NCBI GenBank assembly: GCA_019247305.1
Contig: JAFAPC010000170.1
Coordinates: 19,134-83,133, forward strand
Direction: 5' to 3'
Source: Pseudonocardiales bacterium
GTDB taxonomy: Bacteria; Actinomycetota; Actinomycetes; Mycobacteriales; Pseudonocardiaceae
DNA length: 64,000 bases
Shown: positions 58,416 through 64,000 of the stretch, one piece after another
Position numbering within the stretch: the first letter of the stretch is position 1
Layout of the letters: each line of letters starts with the position of its first letter
Program-made: the position numbers and the translations under genes
Notes under the pieces: model-generated
Told to the model about the DNA's origin: nothing
Database searches by the model: none
What the model saw: the letters and a program-made list of their open reading frames with translations, nothing else

Positions 58416-58434
58416 TTAAGTCTCCAAGCTAGCG

Positions 58435-59513
58435 CTAGCGGTTGAGTGGATGGTTTTTCCACCATTGGTTCTCGAAGTCACGTGCGTCCTTTTCATAAGG
58501 ATCGGCAGCTTCTATTGTTTTCGGGTAAGACAGTCCGCTCCTGAGCTGTTCTACATGAAACCTTTCGTGGGCGAATGTTCGCGCAAGTTGCTCTTCATTC
58601 TTAAAAGCGTCGCGACATAATTGAATCTTCTGGTCTGGCTCTGTAATTCCCGCAACGCCAGCGCGGCCCTTATTGATTTCTACTCTGATCCACTTAAGGT
58701 CTACTCCCCAGTGATCAGCGACATCTCGTACATTCCCCATCTCCATGGGTATCCTAGGACCGGACCCTCCAGGCTTCCCGGCGCGGAAGAGAGTGGCGGT
58801 ATCGCGGCTGGCCGTGCCTTCCGCTGCCTCTCCGGCCCGTAGCGCCAAGCCGGCCTTGGCTCCAAAGCCTAAGGTGACCACGGCGAACAGGTCCCCAGCG
58901 ACGTCGAGCCAAGAACCCTCGCCAGCCAAGGCGAGCATGAGGTTGCACACCAGGGCCACCCCTGATGCCAGGGCCGCCAAGCCGAGCAGGACCGGGACAG
59001 GAAATCCAGGACCGGGATCCACGAGATGAGCAGGGCGATCGTGCTCAGCACCGTGGCGACCATCTCGGTGATCTTGGCGATTGCTTTGAGGAGGTCGGCG
59101 TGTTCGTGGACCCAGTGCTTGAACCTGTCCCACCGGGAATCTTTGAGCCCGTCGCCTTCGATGCTCTAGCGGATCGCCGACGCGGCCCGCCCGGCGTGCT
59201 CGTCACGGTGTTGGGTGGCCTCGTCGAGCTTGCGGTGAGCCGCCCGCAGGGCGCTGAGGCCTTCGTCGTAGGCGTACTGGCGGTGTCGTTCGGCGCCCGC
59301 TTCCTCCGGGGTAGGCGGGTAGGCCGGCGGCCGGTTGACGTCGGCGTCCCAACCCTCGGCGGTGGACAGCTTGCGGAGGTTGGCGGCCTGGCGGGTGATC
59401 TCCTCGGCCACGTCGGCCAAGGACCGGGCTGCGCGTTCGATCTCGTCGGGATCGCCGGGAACCGGATCGGAGCTGAGGGCTAGTGGCGACCAGTCGGTAG
59501 GCCGCCGACTCAC
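58435..59513 (-). pseudogene. Type VII secretion-type polymorphic toxin with HExxH metalloprotease tip, broken
   Basis: The N-terminus (SDPVPGDPDEIERAARSLAD, then a WDAD motif) is a WXG100-like export domain. It runs into a TAG stop at 59166-59168; the same frame continues IEGDGLKDSRWDRFKHWVHE, VATVLSTIALLISWIPVLDF. Near 58997 a 1-nt deletion in a C run shifts the frame; the next frame carries PVLLGLAALASGVALVCNLM and a C-terminal toxin tip with AHERFHVEQL (HExxH zinc motif). The tip has lower GC. Read together it would be about 360 aa, secreted, with a metallopeptidase-type effector. As it stands it cannot be made whole. Confidence 0.8.
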
Positions 59514-59824
59514 GAAGTGACCCTCGCCTCGCCAGGAGAGGAGTGCTGTGTCAGGGCCCTGGCAAGCTCGCTGTCGGTGTGCTCATAGGCATCGGCGCTC
59601 TGGAGGGCCATCTGCTGGTGGGCCTCGACCGCGGACACGAGCTTGCCACGGTGGATCTCCCAGTTGCTCACAAAATCGTCCATCACCTCGGATAGCTCAT
59701 GCGAGCCCAACACTTGGTAACCAGGGCTGCTGGCCTGAGCGTGCTGCAGGATGTCCTTGATCTGCCCGAGGCCCGCACCGGTTGCCCTGAGCAACGCCAC
59801 GTCCACCTTGAGATAGTCGCCCAC
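59510..59824 (-). CDS. WXG100/ESX-like secreted small protein
   Basis: A 104-aa protein resembling DUF2580/EspC-type type VII substrates: LKVDVALLRATGAGLGQIKD, then VSAVEAHQQMALQSADAYE. The GTG at 59824 has GAGGGGGAG upstream; the longer open frame to 59905 lacks a site. It ends with a GTGA overlap into the toxin gene. A pair of a small helical partner and a toxin with a matching N-terminus is the usual arrangement for type VII cargo. Confidence 0.78.
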   Translation of the reverse strand: MGDYLKVDVALLRATGAGLGQIKDILQHAQASSPGYQVLGSHELSEVMDDFVSNWEIHRGKLVSAVEAHQQMALQSADAYEHTDSELARALTQHSSPGEARVTS

Positions 59825-59956
59825 CGACTCCCCCTCAACCGTCCTGCCAAGCCGCGTGCCGGCGGTGGGCTTAGCCGCCCCGCTCCGCATAGCCCGGGCG
59901 ACCATACCCCCCGCCCCACTCAGCTGGAGGGTGGGGTTCGTACCTGCCGATGCCTC

Positions 59957-61525
59957 TCATAGAGAGTCTTTGCTGGCTCCGGGTTTCGGTGTCGTGGCTG
60001 GTAGGAGGCCGCATGCTGCTAGTTGGGCGTCGAGTGTGGTGACGGCGTGGGTGTGGACCCAGGGTTGCATCAGCGCTCGGGCGGTGTGGAATTCCGCGGT
60101 CAGTCGGGGGTGCAGGTGGGCTTGGGGGGCGGCGTTGCCCAGGACGCGGGCGGCTTCGGTGATGTCGTGAGACAGGACAAGGGCGTGGCCGAGTCGTACC
60201 TGGCATTGGGTGTATCCGACGACATAGGTGGGGCCGTACTGGGCTAGGGCGGTGCTGGCGGCCTGGAGGGCTTCTTGGGATTTGCCCAGCTGGGACAGGG
60301 AACGGCTCCGTGTGCTGTCGACGCTGCCGTGGTGGAACCAGTAGGCCGGTGACTCCGGGGCGTTCCCGTGTGTGGTGGTGAGGAAGTCGTGGGCGCGGTC
60401 GTAGGCGGTCATCGAGAGCCCGTATTGACCATTGAGGGCATATGCGCTGGCGGCCGCCCGCTCAGCGAGGGCTTTGAGTCGAGGGTCACCGGTGCGGGCC
60501 GCCAAGCTGCGGGCTGCCGAGGCGTTGTCGAGCGCGGCGGGGGTGTCACCGAGCTGGAACGCGGCAGCGCTGGTAGTCGCTGCCGCGTAGGCAGCTAACG
60601 CGGGACTGCCGGCATCGTGGGCGGCTTTGCGCGCATGCGCACAATAGCCTCGGGCCTCATCGGGATGGCCCATATTGATCAAGCAGACACCGATGCTTGT
60701 GGCCATACTGCTATCGACCAGGTTCAGGGGCCTGCGGAACTGCTCGGGGCAGCCACCGGTCAGAAGACGGTGCAGGAGCCGGTGCTGTGCGATGAACGTT
60801 TCGAACACCTGGCAGGGGCCGAGTGTGTCTTCCAGGCGTTTGCCCTGGGCTAGCATGGTCGCGAGGTTGTGCACGACCTGCGTATCGACCCGGTGGGGAG
60901 ACTCCACTGCCTGGGCCATCCGGGTGTACTCATCGGGGTTGAGCTCCGTGAGCCCGGCGGCGGCTAGGACTGATCCGCTCAGGTACATCGCGTCCCGACG
61001 GCCCAGCGCCCGCACGACTCTGATAATCACTGCCATCAGCTCCTCGGCTAACTTCCCGCACCCACCGCCGAGGGTAATCAGGGTGGTCCGGGGCCAGGCA
61101 CCGTCATCGTTCTTCAATAGCACAACCGGCGAGATAAGGGCCGACCAGGTTGGGAGGGCCAGTGCCGGTGTCTGGGTCTGCTCTCCCTGTGCTTGCCGAC
61201 GGTAGAGGCGGCGGTGAGCGCGGTACGCCTGCTCCGCTTCCACGAGCTTGCTGTGTTCGGCCACTAACGCACCCTGGGCGTGGCAGAGGTCATCGGCGAT
61301 CCGCCACAGCGCGGCGGGCAGTCCCCGGATGCCGTTCTCGATCTTGGAGATCATGCTACGGGTCTTGCCGAGGGCTCGTCCCAGATAGCGCTGGGAGATC
61401 CCGGCCGCGATGCGGTAGCTCGCTAGGTGGGCACCCAGGCTGCGCCGCAGGGCCATCACCGCGGCCAGCTCAGCCGCCAAGGCGGCTTCGTCGTCCCCCG
61501 CCGTGTCCCACACCTCTTCGGTCAC
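59957..61525 (-). CDS. XRE-family HTH regulator with TPR-like domain
   Basis: A 522-aa protein with an N-terminal helix-turn-helix (about residues 30-80; ISQRYLGRALGKTRSMISKI, followed by ENGIRGLPAALW) and a long helical region with TPR-like repeats, such as DEARGYCAHARKAAHDAGSP. It resembles the regulator at 19827-21236 in design but is not close in sequence. The ATG/GTG at 61525 is used. It is transcribed toward the type VII locus but has its own unit. Its ligand and targets are unknown. Confidence 0.85.
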   Translation of the reverse strand: MTEEVWDTAGDDEAALAAELAAVMALRRSLGAHLASYRIAAGISQRYLGRALGKTRSMISKIENGIRGLPAALWRIADDLCHAQGALVAEHSKLVEAEQAYRAHRRLYRRQAQGEQTQTPALALPTWSALISPVVLLKNDDGAWPRTTLITLGGGCGKLAEELMAVIIRVVRALGRRDAMYLSGSVLAAAGLTELNPDEYTRMAQAVESPHRVDTQVVHNLATMLAQGKRLEDTLGPCQVFETFIAQHRLLHRLLTGGCPEQFRRPLNLVDSSMATSIGVCLINMGHPDEARGYCAHARKAAHDAGSPALAAYAAATTSAAAFQLGDTPAALDNASAARSLAARTGDPRLKALAERAAASAYALNGQYGLSMTAYDRAHDFLTTTHGNAPESPAYWFHHGSVDSTRSRSLSQLGKSQEALQAASTALAQYGPTYVVGYTQCQVRLGHALVLSHDITEAARVLGNAAPQAHLHPRLTAEFHTARALMQPWVHTHAVTTLDAQLAACGLLPATTPKPGASKDSL

Positions 61526-61912
61526 GGCCCATCACTCTAGCGGCAGGGGCCCGTACGCGGGGGTGACAGATCCACCGACCTACTATCAGGTCCCCTGACG
61601 TCCTTATCGCCACTGCGGCCACAGTTCTTGCTGTGCACCTGATGTCGGGCCGCCATCGGCAACTCCCCTTCACACCCGGCGGGCGCACGCCACAGCGGAT
61701 ACCTACAGCAGGGCGACAACCACTGAGGCGCGCGTGAGAGCTACGGGAACGCCCATGAACCCCGCTCCCCGACACCAGGTGCACCCCGCCGCACCCCACA
61801 TCGACAGGAACGCAACAGTGATCCACGAAAATACCACGACAAGCAGACGCCACCACGGTGCACCGCGTCTGTTGTTCAGCTACGGATATTGAATTCGAGC
61901 CACTGCGAGGTG
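61526..61912. other. Interval without a supported gene
   Basis: About 390 bp between the XRE-TPR gene and the small ORF at 61913. It should hold the promoter of the former. The open frames across it have no convincing composition or ribosome-binding site. Confidence 0.45.
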
Positions 61913-62287
61913 ATGATTACTCGGCGGCTGTCGATGATCTGGCAATCGGATCGACCGTTTGTCTGGGCGGAAACAGGCCAGGACAACCAGTTCAGTGTGC
62001 CGTATCGAGAGAGGTCTGGGAAGGATCAGATGCTCCGTTTCGAGTTGTATGATGACCGGCTGATCGCGGTGGATCTGCCCGGCGGTTTAGCAGCGCTGCT
62101 GACCTGGCAGCCGACGGAGACGTTCTGCTCACCTCCCGCCGGAGGCGACCGCAGGATGTTTCCCGGCTCTGGTGCGTTCTCCCTGGACGAGCACGCGGCC
62201 ACGGTCTTGTGTCACTTGCTGACCATGTGGCTGAGGCGGCGAGCCACACCCTCACAACCGGTATCGGGGCCGCTGGGTCTGCCCTAA
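61913..62287 (+). CDS. Small hypothetical protein
   Basis: A 124-aa ORF starting with MITRRLSMIWQSDRPFVWAE. GAGGTG is just upstream of the ATG at 61913; an earlier ATG at 61889 is possible. It contains LRFELYDDRLIAVDLPGGLA and a Leu/Thr-rich helix near the end. It has no family I recognise. Codon composition is plausible but not decisive. Confidence 0.45.
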   Translation: MITRRLSMIWQSDRPFVWAETGQDNQFSVPYRERSGKDQMLRFELYDDRLIAVDLPGGLAALLTWQPTETFCSPPAGGDRRMFPGSGAFSLDEHAATVLCHLLTMWLRRRATPSQPVSGPLGLP

Positions 62288-62378
62288 TGCCGTCCGCACC
62301 CCATACGCCCAAAAAACCCAACCACCGGAGTAGTCAGCCCCCACCACCCTGAGATGGGCCCGGATAGCACCCCCGAAC

Positions 62379-63623
<1,245 letters not shown>

Positions 63624-63914
63624 TCACGAATGTGTCCCCCGTCACAAGCTCGGCTGCTGTTCCTGGTCAACGCCGCGTGTCGGGTGGCTGGTCAGCAGGG
63701 CGGGTTTTTCTTCTCCGGTGGGTAAGCCGCTGAAGAACGATCAGTAATGAGCGTCAGATATGGCTTACGGAGGTTGAGATGGTGGCTGGGCACGGCATCA
63801 CTCATGACTGTCCCTGGCAAACATTCAGCCGGCGTGATCATGTTCATTGGTGCCATGGCGTGATAGCCCGATCGGTGAGGTGTCGGTCGGGTTGGTGTTG
63901 GTGATCGTGGTTGG

Positions 63915-64000
63915 TCAGGTGGGGTGGGGATGGGGCGGTGTCCAGGGTCGCCCGAGCATGGTTTGGTGGAGGGCGTCGATCATGTTGTGGCCGTGTTTGG
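63915..64000 (-). CDS. Truncated ORF at right edge, possible transposase C-terminus
   Basis: Only the C-terminal end is inside the window, reading HGHNMIDALHQTMLGRPWTP before the stop at 63915-63917. The His-rich, basic tail recalls the ends of some IS transposases, but the stretch is too short for a family call. The preceding 63573-63914 bases show no other gene. Confidence 0.35.
   Translation of the reverse strand, partial: KHGHNMIDALHQTMLGRPWTPPHPHPT

Noticed and set aside
58869..59063. 64-aa minus ORF starting MVATVLSTIALL
   Set aside because: Not a separate gene but part of the broken toxin gene, in frame with its N-terminal part.

Overview
The window is high-GC actinobacterial chromosome. 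GTG starts are common, genes are joined by many 4-nt GTGA/ATGA overlaps, and it carries XRE/DUF397 pairs, WXG100-like type VII substrates, UDP-galactopyranose mutase and a tgm-type graspetide cluster. Together these suggest a Pseudonocardiales-like organism (inference). No rRNA, tRNA or CRISPR array was recognised.

Region by region. (1) 1-1.8 kb: the 3' part of a group II intron with its reverse transcriptase, inserted antisense into a photolyase gene. (2) 1.4-8.3 kb, minus strand: a pentose-phosphate/glycolysis operon tkt-tal-pgi-zwf-phr', with divergent ctaB (heme O synthase). (3) 9.5-25.4 kb: an accessory block between ctaB and qor/ctaA. It holds a nucleotide-sugar epimerase, a STAND NTPase/TPR protein, a decayed DUF222-HNH gene, several small unknown genes with striking inverted repeats, a GNAT acetyltransferase, an XRE-TPR regulator, and a graspetide (ATP-grasp RiPP) operon tgmA-tgmB-tgmC-MFS. 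(4) 25.4-27.4 kb: qor and ctaA. (5) 27.6-34.7 kb: an FlK-like thioesterase, a minus-strand corrinoid operon cobM-cobJ-cobA-cbiX, a Cu/Zn SOD-like lipoprotein, and divergent cobH-cysG. (6) 34.7-38 kb: an insertion made of a DUF559 gene bracketed by inverted arrays of a 42-bp-period repeat, then a DUF397/XRE pair with four operator-like motifs, and a prim-pol-like gene. (7) 38-56.8 kb: a C-S lyase, proS, yjbQ, two envelope or ferritin-like genes, and the conserved translation/RNA block rimP-nusA-ylxR-infB-DUF503-rbfA-truB-ribF-HTH-rpsO-pnp-M16 peptidase-dapB. (8) 56.8-62.3 kb: a type VII secretion-associated polymorphic toxin locus whose toxin gene is broken by a stop codon and a frameshift while a low-GC candidate immunity gene is intact, followed by an XRE-TPR regulator. 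(9) 62.4-64 kb: glf and a truncated ORF at the right edge.

How the genes work together: tkt/tal/pgi/zwf connect glycolysis with NADPH and pentose supply. CtaB and CtaA make heme O and then heme A for cytochrome oxidase. The cob genes and cysG make siroheme and corrinoids. The graspetide operon encodes a precursor, a macrocyclase, an aspartyl methyltransferase and a possible exporter in one translationally coupled unit, and is the most interesting system here. The repeat-bracketed DUF559 cassette is the least explained structure.
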